From assembly GCA_013399855.1 (NCBI GenBank), contig VXAY01002210.1:369812-433811 (forward strand): a stretch of 64,000 nucleotides of DNA, written 5' to 3'. The DNA comes from Oxyruncus cristatus (taxonomy: Eukaryota > Chordata > Aves > Passeriformes > Cotingidae). The notes beneath the pieces were generated by a model. That model did not search any database. It was not told the origin of the DNA and saw only the letters and a list, made by a program, of their open reading frames with translations. Both the position numbers and the translations under genes were made by a program. Positions 1-10,420 of the stretch are shown here, one piece after another. Positions within the stretch are counted from its first letter, which is position 1. Each line of letters begins with the position of its first letter.

Positions 1-245
1 GGGCTTGCGGCGAGCGGCGGGGAGGTGGCGCTCGCAGCCCGGCTATCGCCCCTCGCCGCCCCCGGAGCGCTCGGATGCTCGGCACAGCCCGTGGAGCGCT
101 GCTCCCCCTCATCAGCCCCCCATCAAAAAAACCCAAAAAAACCCCAAAAACAACCAAAAACCAAAAAGCACCCCACCTGCACGGCTGGGGCTCGCGAGAA
201 GCGCTGCCTCGCACCCCGCACCCGAAACGCGCCGCCCACGGGGTT
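1..245. promoter_or_regulatory. CpG island edge, probable promoter/first-exon region
   Basis: I count about 27 CpG dinucleotides in the first 241 bases: 10 in bases 1-60, 6 in 61-120 and 11 in 181-241. Most of the rest of the window has only isolated CpGs. Such blocks in bird genomes usually mark promoters and first exons. The window is cut at base 1, so the island may extend left. Open frames cross it on the plus strand, but none resembles a known protein and the C/A-rich run at 124-168 interrupts them. I infer a promoter or 5' UTR edge; the direction of transcription is unknown. Confidence 0.6.
124..168. repeat. A-rich (CAAAAA)n low-complexity tract
   Basis: Runs of five to seven A separated by C, CC or CCC fill this stretch inside the CpG-rich block. 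It has no coding meaning and breaks up the open frames that cross it. Confidence 0.75.
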
Positions 246-1349
246 TATGTCCCACTCTCCAGCATCACCTTCCTATGGACTTTTTGCCGCCCCCCGTGGT
301 TTTTTTCACCACACTCCCCTGCATGTTTCATCCTCCCCCGTCTCCCCAGTTTCAGCGTCGTTGTGGAAATAGAGGCTGGTTGAGCTTCCACGGGCTCTCC
401 ATGGGAGTGCAAGTGATGTGAGCAGCTCCGTTACCTACACCCCGTGCCCAGGACCTGGGCGGGGGGGCATCCCCCAGCTCCAAGGGCTTGCTGGGGGTCT
501 TCACACCATCCCTTGCTCCCTACAAGCGGGGGAAAGGGGTGTCCGAGCTCTCTGCTCCTGCGAGTCCGCCCATGGTGGGATCGTCCCCCGTCATCTCTCC
601 CGGGAAGGGGAGATGATGGAAGGGATTCCCGCAGTGCCTGTGCGGCTTCAAATGGCTTTTCTTTGCCCTTTTTTGGGTGGAGGTAGAGGGGAAAGCAGCG
701 TGCTCGGAGATCCAGATTCCCCTTCTCCCGCAGCTCGAGTGCAGCACGCAGGAAATCCCCTGTCATCGATACCTGTTGCAGGGGATCAGCTCGGCTCATT
801 AATTAGCTCCAGGAAACCTGCGCTGGTAAACAAATGAGTCAAAGCTTCTCTCCGGGGCTGATCCCGGGCTCGCAGAGCACCGGTTGCCACCTTTCTAGGA
901 GAGGTGCAAAGAGAGAGGAGTATTTTCTTCAAGATGGATGACAGGCTGTCTCTGGAACTGGCTCGCCTCCTCCCCTTGGAGAAAATTCCCATCCCCAAGC
1001 GAGCCTTCCAAGGCAAGGGAGCTGGCACCTGGCCCGAGGTTTGCAGAGGAGTCTTGGTGTCACAGCACATATCAGAATGGCTCGATGTGGCTGCAGAGAC
1101 AGTGCCCATCACATCCCAGTGTTCACCCTTCACAGGATGCTCCCGTGTCCTTCTCGTGGTTCCTTCCCCAAATTCCCTGGGCTCTCTGCTTGTCTGAGGT
1201 TTGCAGAAGGTGCTGAGATGAAAGAGGGCAGGAGGGTGGTGCTTGTGCTTGGGTGAAACTTGGCCAAGAAATAAATTGCTGGTGGGGCTTGATGTCCATC
1301 CATATATTTGGGATTTGGGGTCTGAAGCACAGGAAGAAAGGGGCTGGGG
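246..1349. other. Unique sequence flanking the CpG island, no gene recognised
   Basis: This is moderately GC-rich DNA with scattered CpGs that thin out to the right. Short overlapping open frames exist on both strands (for example 418-837 plus and 786-1367 minus), but they compete with each other, none resembles a known protein, and none has convincing splice sites. A 5' UTR or the start of a first intron would look like this. Confidence 0.5.
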
Positions 1350-1470
1350 CACAGTTTTCTCAGCCAAGGTGGGAATAGGAGGGATGTCTTCCAGGGAGAA
1401 CAGCCTTTCAGTGTTCCATCTGCACTGGAGAGGCAGGGGCTCCTTTTGATTTCGAGATCACTCCTTTCAT

Positions 1471-1633
1471 TTAGACTAAATATTAGAAAGAAATCCATCC
1501 CTGTGAGAGGGGTGAGGCCCTGGCACAGGTTGCCCAGAGAAGCCGTGGCTGCCCCATCCCTGGAAGTGTTCAAGGCCAGGTTGGATGGGGCTTGGAACAA
1601 CCTGGTCTAGTGGAAGGTGTCCCTGCCCTTCAA
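1471..1633 (+). mobile_element. CR1 LINE 3' fragment, cut off at the N
   Basis: The sequence follows the CR1 tail: ttagactaaatattag, then ggtgaggccctggcac, gttgcccagagaag and gtgttcaaggccaggttgg, ending in the 'ctagtggaaggtgtccctg' block. It stops at the N before the usual 3' terminus. It is the first copy of the duplicated block. The element encodes the end of a non-LTR reverse transcriptase, but only a short decayed tail is left. Confidence 0.9.
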
Positions 1634-1634
1634 N
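1634..1634. other. Single ambiguous base at a duplication junction
   Basis: An N lies exactly between the two copies of a ~280-bp repeat, a pattern typical of an assembly join. Confidence 0.95.
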
Positions 1635-1746
1635 CACAGTTTTCTCAGCCAAGGTGGGAATAGGAGGGATGTCTTCCAGGGAGAACAGCCTTTCAGTGTT
1701 CCATCTGCACTGGGGCTCCTTTTGATTTGAGATGCACTCCTTTCAT

Positions 1747-1989
1747 TTAGACTAAATATTAGAAAGAAATCCATCCCTGTGAGAGGGGTGAGGCCCTGGC
1801 ACAGGTTGCCCAGAGAAGCTGTGGCTGCCCCATCCCTGGAAGTGTTCAAGGCCAGGTTGGATGGGGTTTGGAACAACCTGGTCTAGTGGAAGGTGTCCCT
1901 GCCCTTCAACCCCCCAACCTTAGGGGGGCTGGAACGAGATGAGCTTCGAGGTCCCTTCCAACCCAAACCATTCCCTAATTCTGTGATTC
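1747..1989 (+). mobile_element. CR1 LINE 3' fragment with complete 3' end
   Basis: This is the second copy of the duplicated CR1 tail, and it continues to the natural 3' end: the 'gaggtcccttccaaccc' and 'aaaccattcc' blocks followed by 'attctgtgatt'. All CR1 calls in this list rest on the same ordered landmarks: a decayed ORF2 C-terminus, the tail block and the short terminal repeats. Confidence 0.93.
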
Positions 1990-4900
1990 ATGTATGGCCC
2001 CCTAAGACCCCAGATCTGCAGGGAACAAGCCCTCTAAGTGCCAAATCACTATGACAGGGCCAGCACAGATGTTATCCTGGTCTTCAGCATCCTCCAGCAG
2101 CCCCGTGTTGGAGATTCCATCCACCTTGTAACCTCTCTTAATGCTCCTTCTGCCCAAAAGGCAATTCTTCCCCAGGCCCACGCCATCCCTGACCCAACAG
2201 TGCTTGCATTTTGTTAGAACATAAGAAACTATCAACTGGAAGCCCAACTTGTCTCTTGGAGAGCAATCTGGCAGGGCAGCCCACGGGGAGAGCGTAATTC
2301 CCTCTCTCTTACATGCACTCCATGTGATATTTGGCTCCTTAATATGGTTTGCAGGGTGCTGAGGCTACAAAACGCACCAATAAAAGAGAATAAGGGAAAG
2401 GAAAATGAGCAGTAAATGAAGTCCCTTCAGAACATCCATTTGTCGTCACATCTCGGGCTTAGAAATTCCTCGCGGTGCCTCTTGGAGCGAGGGGTTTGTA
2501 TTAGTCTGATTATGCTGAGATAATCTGTCATGTTGCTCCAGGAAGCTCTGAGGGAAGAGGGGAAAAAAAAAAAAAAGGAAAGGAAAGGAAAGATAATATT
2601 TTAAATCAGAGGGCTGCTAGATTGGTGACTCTGTCTGGGAGACACACATCACTGCCCCCTTTATGAAAATTTAAATTGGTTACCTCTGTCAGAGAAAATG
2701 AGAGATTTGCTGATTTTAATTTGTTGGAGCGAAACACCCCCTGCCAACGTTATCAGAATTAAACCAGGGACGGTTTCCTGCTCTCCTTCTCCTACTCCCT
2801 CTGCATTTTTTCCTGAGATATCCCTTCATAAAACATTGATTAAGGAGTGACCAGCTGGTGACAAATGAGCTGTTGAAACGGCAGGCTCTGTCTGCTTGAT
2901 GCCCTGCCTTATCCCTGGGACAAGGAGGATCAGGGAAAGCAAGTGGGATCTGGAGGAAGAACGGACAGAGCCCTTGTAAGGAAACGTAGGAAGGAAGGAA
3001 AACTACCTGTTTGGAGTAGCTGGGGGTAAAAACTGAAGCAGGTGGATGTAATCTCATGTGGTGCTCTGTGTGCTGGCTGAAGTGCACACATGCAGCAAGA
3101 CGTATAAAATATACAAAATCCTCCTTCCAGTGAGCATTGGTTTTGAGTTGTTGGTTTACTCCAGGTAGAGCTCCTGCTTTCTGACTTGATTTGTCGTGAG
3201 AGAAGGACACAGGAATCCTGCATATATCCGGGGTACCATTTTGTGCATACCATGTGCACGTACCAGTAGATATTATTGCCAGCTCCTCCTCTGAACATCC
3301 AGTTTTTTGGTCAGAGGCAGGTCTTGTGATACCTCATGCTATGATTCCAGCACTCCCACCTGCGTGCTCACCTTGTCAGCTGCCTGTTTGCAGGACTGGC
3401 TTTGCTAGATGGAGGTGTTCCCTCAGTTATTTTGAGCTCAGCTGGCCTGGAGCAAAGTCCTTGCTGTTTGCAAAATGGCTCTTTTCTTTCTTCCCTCTGT
3501 CAGTTATTAGGAATATCCCATCCCTGGCAGATGTACCTATTCCATATTCATCGAGAGTTAGCAGAGCTCTCTCTCTCTAAATGCTTTTGGGATAGGGGTC
3601 ATGATATCCATGCTAAAATAGATTTGGAGCTGAAACTCTTTGTCCAATCTGTGCTCCTGTCTTCTTGTGGATGATCATTTAATTCTACAGCTCTACAAAC
3701 CACTGGAAGTTTGGTCTCCCCAACATTAAACCCCGTGGCTTGATTTTAGAAGCTGCAGTTCCCACTACGGACCAAGGACATCCTCACAGGGCTGATCTCA
3801 TCCACTGCCAAACCCCCGTGGCTCAGGCCAGGGGGTCAGGCCACAGTTAATTAAGACATTGGTCTCCCTGCACTTGGATGTTCTCATTTGTGGAATGGGT
3901 ATACCTGGATTCCTCCTTCCCAGGGGGGCTCCGTGCCAGCGTTCAACTGGATGTGGTCAAACAACATTTCCTTCAGAATTCTGAGATGAAGGACAGCAGC
4001 CAAGCACCAGGAACGAATTACTCTTCCTGTGCCTTGACTGTGAATGCATGCCTACCCTTAAATCTTCCTCCTGAGTCATGTTTTCTTGTCCTTTCTCAGT
4101 CTTTATTTTCTTGAAGCCTCTCCGGAGCCAAGGCTTTGGAATTAGGAAAATCTCCTCTACCTGCCTTGGGTTCCCTCTGGATTAAACACATACTTTTTCC
4201 GGGAGACCTTGTGTAATACTGCAAAAATGGCCCTTTGTGTAGTCCAGCACACATTGATATGCAAATGGATTAAGCCTGGGGTGGGAGTCTGGCTTAAACT
4301 GGATGTTGTTGAGCAGGAATCTAACAATGGTGATCTTCTGGAAACAAATATCTGCTGGTTCCTGCAAATGAAAGTCGATACACCTTCAGCAGGAAATCTG
4401 TCCCGGTGGGGTCTTTTGTACGGAGAGCCCTGTTGGTAGATTTATTCATTGTGCAGGTCCCGTTCCCTTAACAAGTCAGTTATTCATTGGCCATCGCTCG
4501 AGGGTGTTCGGAATTTATGGTCACAGTCCTGTAATCAGATATTTTGTTATAGAGGGCTTCGCCACCGTGGAAGGTTTGAATAAATCAGTATGCAGCAAAA
4601 ATTGATCCTCTCACAATCTATTTCTGGACTCAGCTCCTGCTTTAAGAGTGTTTTCTCCCTTCTGCAACCACATTATTAAAGCCTTTGCGTGTCTGTGCTG
4701 TGGTCAGCTCTACCAAAGCTATGCCTTAGCGCATGTGTGCAGACACGCACACACTTAGGTGTGTTTTCTGGGCCTGATTTTTGTTCTGAGATTCTTGAGA
4801 TACATGCTGTTGCCATTTCCCAGCCAAGGAAAAGAAAAAAAAAAAAAAAGAGTTTTTCTCAATCACCTGACTTCAGCATCTGCAGGTTGGAAAGAACTAC

Positions 4901-5690
4901 TTGAAAAGGCTTTAATCAACTGCCAGCGAAGACAGGGAAATCAGATTTTGAGTAACTGCACTGGTGCCTTAAGTACTAAAGAGCTTGGCCCTCTAATCTC
5001 CACTTCTCAGATGTTGTTCTACAATCTGATCAGCTCTATATTGAGCTGAAACAAGGGTTAATTGCTAACAAAATGCTCCACCTTGCTTTTTGAAGCTTAT
5101 TACAGTCTTGCTGGGTGCAGGTGATGGCCAGGGAATTTGGTTCTTGTATGTGCCCCAAGAATAACCCTCTATGAGGATAAAATTCCAGCAGAGCCTCTGA
5201 TTTTTATGGCAGAAATCGGGGATGGGAGGAGAGGAAAATCTCTGTAACCTAGCAGCCTGTGCAGCTGCTGTCTCTTAGGTCGTTGGTGATGTTAAATGTG
5301 TAAATGTCAATGAACCTCTTCCCTGAGCAGGGCTGAGCTGTCTTGGCACTTCCACTTGGGATGGAGCTTGGCAGTGATACGGTTAGTCAGTGGTCAGACA
5401 TGCTGCCTGCCTTGCAAGTGTTGCCTGAGGCACAGCATCTTTCCAGGGAAACTCTGGTGGCTCCAGGGGTGGGTTTTGATTTAAGGAGAGCGCGTGACAG
5501 AGGACATTTGGTGCCTGGTCTGCTCTGGTGAGTGCAGCCAGCCCAGAGGGGTGTGAGGCTGCGATAAGGAGCGTGGAGACTGTACTCACAGAGCATGTGG
5601 GCAGGCAAACAAGCCGGTGTTTATGGGAGAAGCCCTATATGGAATGTACATGGCAGAGGCCTTGGAGCTGCCCGCACCTCATTCCACCTC
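1990..5690. other. Unique non-coding DNA, no gene recognised
   Basis: There is no recognisable repeat apart from a poly-A/GGAAA run (2563-2592) and a poly-A of 15 (4835-4849). Open frames are short and overlap on opposite strands. Bases 2440-2730 are AT-rich with homeodomain-like and GATA-like words and are discussed as a candidate regulatory element. Nothing here supports an exon. Confidence 0.5.
2563..2592 (+). repeat. Poly-A plus (GGAAA)n microsatellite
   Basis: Fourteen A residues are followed by three GGAAA-type units. It is a simple repeat. Confidence 0.85.
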
Positions 5691-5978
5691 TCATGGAATG
5701 TCTTGAGACGGAAGGGACCCACAAGGATCATCAAGTCCAACAGAGGAAAACCCCAAGAATCCCACCATGTGTCCCGAGGGCATTGTCCAAACACTCCTCG
5801 AGCTCTGGCAGCCTTGGGGCTGTGCCCACTGCCCTGGGGAGCCTGTTCAGTGCCCAAACATCCTCTAGGGGAAGAACAATTTCCTAATATCCAACCTAAA
5901 CCTCCTCTGACACAGCTTCAGGCCGTTCCCTCAGGTCCTGTCACTGGACACATCCCTGCCCTTCCAATCACCCCTTTT
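5691..5978 (-). mobile_element. CR1 LINE 3' fragment
   Basis: Read on the plus strand, the element starts with its reversed 3' end, 'tcatggaatgtcttgagac', then 'ggaagggacccacaaggat' and 'catcaagtccaac'. It continues through 'gcctgttcagtgcccaaac' and 'ctaatatccaacctaaacc' to the 'ctgtcactggacacatccc' region of the ORF2 tail. The 'acccacaaggatcatcaag' variant differs from most copies here and suggests another CR1 subfamily, shared with the fragment at 9845. Confidence 0.9.
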
Positions 5979-6469
5979 AGCACTTGCAGGTCAGCCATGA
6001 GGGTAAATAGTGAATTCACATTTGCTACATATCCTGAATACTTAAAAAAAATAGCAAGGACAATGTCAAATACTGTCTGTCCTGTGGGACTTCCTGGTTC
6101 CTGCCAGCTTGGGGTTCTTAGGTGTTAACAGGGATGGCAGTGCTGTCAGGATTTCCGGATTCTCCAGATGGAGAAGATGCCACTACCAGCAGGAGAGATG
6201 GTGACAGGCAGAAGAGCAGCAAGGCTGGGAGGGCAGAGGGGAAGCTGGGACAGATCCCAGCAAAATACTCGTTATCTGAGGGGTTCAGTTAAGTGAGATG
6301 AGTGGAAATGCCAGGAGAGTATCCTTTGCTGTGAGAGCTGACATGTTTGTAGATGTACCCAAGGCACCCCTCAGGGAAAAGACAACTGCCTGTCTTTGGG
6401 AAGTCCTGCAGGCATGGAAATGCCATTGTGTCATGGTTTAGCCATGGAAGTGCTATTCAGTCCAAACAT

Positions 6470-6562
6470 CCTCTACCAAAACTGGGGAAGATTGTGAGGT
6501 GGATTTGAGGAGGTGATTTCCAGAGGTCCCCTTCAACCTCAAGTATCTGTGATCTTGTGATG
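6470..6562 (+). mobile_element. Degraded CR1 3' end (possible)
   Basis: The blocks 'ggtgatttccagaggtccc' and 'cttcaacctcaagtatctg', followed by 'tgatcttgtga', fit a decayed CR1 3' terminus on the plus strand. The left half is too diverged to align by eye. Confidence 0.5.
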
Positions 6563-8888
6563 AGACACAAGTGCTGCAGACTTTGATGCCCTCACTGGAC
6601 CCATATATGGTGAGCTGGAGGCCTGCAGGGTATTTAAAAGTGTCCCGGGGAAAGCACTGAAGGCTCTTTTGCAGCAAACTCCAGGGTGGGACTGTGGGAC
6701 AGCACCCTTTGGGGTATCCTTGTCAGAAAGGAGGAAATCTGGTCGGGATTGGGGGCTGGGGGCTGAAATCTAAGATTATGATGTGTTTTGAGTGAGAGAA
6801 AAACCTTTTGTTACTGCACGAGACAGCCTTACTACCCCTCAGAAGTAGAGACTCTCCTTCCCCTATGTTGGGAGAAAGCCCCGTTTTGATGTCCTGTTGA
6901 CTTGATCCCAGTTTTCTAGACAAGGCCCTTCCTGGTAAGTCCATATCCCTGCATCTCCCTGGGGTCTTACGCTGATTTTTTGGCAGGGTTGTGGCCAGTG
7001 GTGATACTGCAGCACCTTTGATCAGGAACATGCACACCTTTCCCTGAGATGTGATGCCAACATTCTTTTACTCCCATCACTGAAGCCTTTCTGTGAATAA
7101 CGTCTTCTGTTGTCCTGGGAAAAGCCTTGGCTTGTTCTTCAGTGAGGGGAATTTTCTGGGATGCAGAAAGGAGAGATCCTCCACCACAAGCTGAAAGAGC
7201 TCCTTCCTCGTTCTGTGCTGCTGATGGCTGGTGGGTCCCTCCCTTGCTTGGTCTGGCTTTTGGCTTCTCACTAGTAGCAATGATCTTCACAAAAGGACCT
7301 CTGAGACCATACAACAGCTTCGGGTCCGATGTGGGATGCGCTGGGCATGAGGGGCATGGCTGGTAAAGCCAACTGTGATTCCTGACAGCCCCCAGCAAGT
7401 GCAAGGAGTATTTGCTGGGTTGGAGCTCATCTTAAAAGGTTCAGGGAACTGAAACAACTTTCTCTTCCCTGCCTTGAGTAGGTCTTAAATGTGTTTATGG
7501 AACTCACCACATTTGTTGTGGGGAGGGGAATGTGGGACAAAGCGCTGCTTTTTCTCACCTCCCTTCCCTTGCCCAACAGGGTGGTTGGATGTAAATAGGA
7601 CACAACTCTTCCCCATCCTGGAGCTGGGTCACCAGGCTCCGCTTGTGTGCAGGTGACAGTGCTGGGGCGTGACAGGGAAGCTGGTGCTGAATACAACTTC
7701 CATGCCTGACTAAACCCCTCAGCTGCTCCACACCCTGGAGCTGCCTTTCACGCAGAACCAAAACTCTCCCTGCAACCTCCCGTTCCCACAAATACAGCTT
7801 ATGAGCTGTGAGGTGCCCGGCACAGCGCAGCCACGTGCTTATTAAAACCCCAGCCTCCCACCTCAAATTACAGCCCAAATGCTGTGTTTGTTTCCCACCT
7901 AATGCCGTCCCTCGGAGGGTTTCTTTCAGCGCTAAGCCCTTTTGAAGTTGCTGTTGATTACAGAGCAGGGAGTGTTAATCTCCCTGTGGAAATTGTTGGT
8001 AGCTGGGGAGTGGGGTGGAGGGAAGGAAATCAATCACCCCAGTGCAAATGTCAGGGGTGGGGTTGGGAATTACGGGTGCTGCTCAGCCCTCCCTTCCCCT
8101 CAGTGACCTGTCCTGCCACTCAGATGTCCTGCTCTGAAAGTGTTGGTCTGGTGATTGCTACAACTGCTCAGGCAGTCAGACAAGGAGGATTTCAAAGGGT
8201 TTTTTAGGTGTGCTAGTTGGCTTCTGGTCTAGAAGGTGCTTTTGGTGGTGTAATTATTCTGTCCAGTCACCCAGCCCTCATCAAACACTGGCAGCTGGGA
8301 CTCCACCTGAACCCGAGTTTTCTGGTTTTGTGGCAACTTTTCTGGCTGTTCCCTGGGTCATGAACAGAGCAAATCATCTAAATTTATTATTCTTTGTTCC
8401 TTCCCAAATTATTGTCTGGTGTCTCTGTGTTTTCCTTGGTAAGACCTTTTGGGTTCACCTCTCTTGATCACTGTGTGTTGGACAGCACTGAATTTGGGCA
8501 TGGCCAATGTAGAGCTCCTGAGCACAGAGGCAGCTCTCTGGTCTATGGCTTAGGTGAACATTTCCATGAATTAGGTGGAAAGTGAATTGTTGATAGGCAT
8601 GAGGTCAACACCTGCTGGCCTTGGGATCTTGCTACATCTCCAGCTCAGCCCTTTTCCTCTGTGAAGCTCTTGGACAGCTGTTACTCCCTTGAACTCTTTC
8701 TTTGAAGCCTTTCCTAGGTATTTTCACTCCCAGGAAAATCTGGATCAGGGTCAGAGAAGCTGGTCCTCTTGGATACAACGGGGGCCAAACTCTTAGTTGG
8801 TGCCTCGTGGTGTCACTGTGGCAGAAACAGTGAGGTGGGGAAAGCTCTAGGCTGACAAAAAGCTGGTGTGCAGGCAACTGAATTTTAG
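6563..8888. other. Unique non-coding DNA, no gene recognised
   Basis: No repeat family was recognised. The longest open frames (6967-7404 minus, 7884-8207 plus) are low in information, overlap frames on the other strand and resemble nothing known. Bases 7740-7920 have a compact, moderately CpG-containing composition that could be regulatory, but no specific evidence supports this. Confidence 0.45.
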
Positions 8889-8946
8889 ATTCATGGAATC
8901 ATTAAGGTTGGGAAAGAACTCTGAGATCATCAATTCCAACCACATC
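8889..8946 (-). mobile_element. Short CR1 3' end fragment
   Basis: The sequence 'ttcatggaatcattaaggt' followed by 'tgggaaagaactctgag' and 'atcatcaattccaacc' is a reversed CR1 terminus. Only about 60 bases survive. Confidence 0.8.
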
Positions 8947-9844
8947 TGTGGAAAATCCAAGTGTAGTTTCAACGCTTGAAATTGTTTGGGGGTTTATTTA
9001 TCCACTGATTTCTTTGGAGACAAGGACCCTTGCTGGTGGGTCTTGTCCTCCAGATGTTCTTGACTTGATCCTTGACCTTGATTGCAGGTCCTGGACGGTT
9101 GCAGTATTTGGATTTTGCCAAATATAAAAAATAAATAGCTTCGAAATGGTAACAGCACAAAGCCTGGCATTTTTCCACTGGTGTGATAGAGAGAATTAGG
9201 AGGTGAAGGACACCAACCCAGCCCACCTCCTGCTGATTAATAGCTGCTTCCCTTTATCTCATAGGATCTGTAGGGAAGATTCCAGAAGTTATTGAGGCTC
9301 CACAAAATATTAACTATTCTTCCCCTTTTAGAGTAAAATCCTCAACACTGGTAAGTATCCAAGGTGAGAGAATAGTGAGGAAGCCTGGGTAGATACAATG
9401 GCTTTGTTGCCACCATGGTGGCTGGTAGAGGCTCTGACTGAGGCTGAGCATTGTTGTGCTTTGCGAAATCAACTCTTTTTAAGATATCTTTCTTAATTAA
9501 GGAGTGGAGGTGGGTTTCACCTGGGCACTATTAAAACTTCTTCTCTTCTAGTTAATCCTTGCAGCTACTTTGGTATTCCAGCATCTCTAATGTGTGTGGG
9601 GGGCTTTGGACCCCTGCAGATCGACAAACTATCACATAATTGTTAGTCAACAATACATGTCAGGGCTTGTCCTTTGACCAAGTGACACGGTGCAAGTTGT
9701 TGCCACAGGATTAAGTTCTCTCCATCTCCCCACCTGGGGCTTAGTCTTGATCCTAAGGTCTATTAGTAACAATCCCTGGCCCATGGTGCCCCCTGGATAG
9801 CTCTTGGTGTCACCTGGGTGCCAAATCCACAGTGGGAATGGTCA

Positions 9845-9912
9845 TCATAGAATCACAGAGTATCCTGAGTTGGGAGGGACCCACAAGGATCATCAAGTCC
9901 AGTTCCTGGGAC
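9845..9912 (-). mobile_element. Short CR1 3' end fragment
   Basis: 'tcatagaatcacagag', then 'gttgggagggacccacaag' and 'gatcatcaagtccag', is a reversed CR1 terminus of the same variant as the copy at 5691. Similarity fades after about 9912, although 'gtccctgtgcagtccc' nearby could be a decayed continuation. Confidence 0.8.
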
Positions 9913-10170
9913 AGTCCCTCAGATGGGTCCTGAGACTGGGCTTTGTCCCTGTGCAGTCCCACAGTAAAACTGCAGATAAAAATGTCACTGCTAAGTGAAA
10001 TAATCCTAATAAATGGTATGTGACCAGGAGGAAAAGAAAAGCCAAAATGAGAAGGGAGCCATCGGCATCAGTGTCCAGACACAGTGGAGTGGGGCATCTC
10101 AGATCAGTCTCCAACATAACCTTGATCCATCTGGGCTGCTCTCCTGAGTCTGATCTTGCTGTTTAAAAGT

Positions 10171-10420
10171 ATCACAGAATCATTAAGGCTGGAAAAGATC
10201 TTTAAGATCATCAAGTCCAACCATCAATCCAGCACCTCCACCATGTTCACCATTAAACCTTGTGCTCAAGTGCCATATCAATGTGTTTTTTGAACACTTC
10301 CAGGAATGGTGACTCCACTCTCTCCCTGGGCAGTCTGTTCCAATGCTTAACAACCTTTACAGTGAAAAAAAAAAAATCCTATAATATCAAATCTAAACCT
10401 AATCTAAACCTCTGATGCAC
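10171..10420 (-). mobile_element. CR1 LINE 3' fragment
   Basis: 'atcacagaatcattaaggc' and 'tggaaaagatctttaag' lead into 'atcatcaagtccaacc', then 'ttttgaacacttccagg', 'ctgggcagtctgttccaat' and 'cctataatatcaaatctaa'. A 12-base poly-A interrupts the 'acagtgaaa...' segment. The copy ends within the ORF2 C-terminal region. Confidence 0.92.

Larger units (their letters stand above)
1350..1909 (+). repeat. Imperfect tandem duplication (~280 bp) hinged on a single N
   Basis: Bases 1350-1633 and 1635-1909 are nearly identical. Copy 2 lacks about 9 bases after 'catctgcactgg' and differs at a few single positions (for example agccgtgg/agctgtgg and ggggcttgg/ggggtttgg). The only base between the copies is the N at 1634. 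Both copies carry the same unique left half and the same CR1 right half. The N at the exact junction suggests two alleles or unmerged contig ends placed side by side, rather than a true genomic duplication. Confidence 0.9.

Noticed and set aside
6429..6441. TGTCATGGTTTAG, resembling the start of some avian endogenous-retrovirus LTRs
   Set aside because: Only 13 bases match; no LTR body, partner LTR, primer site or target duplication was seen.
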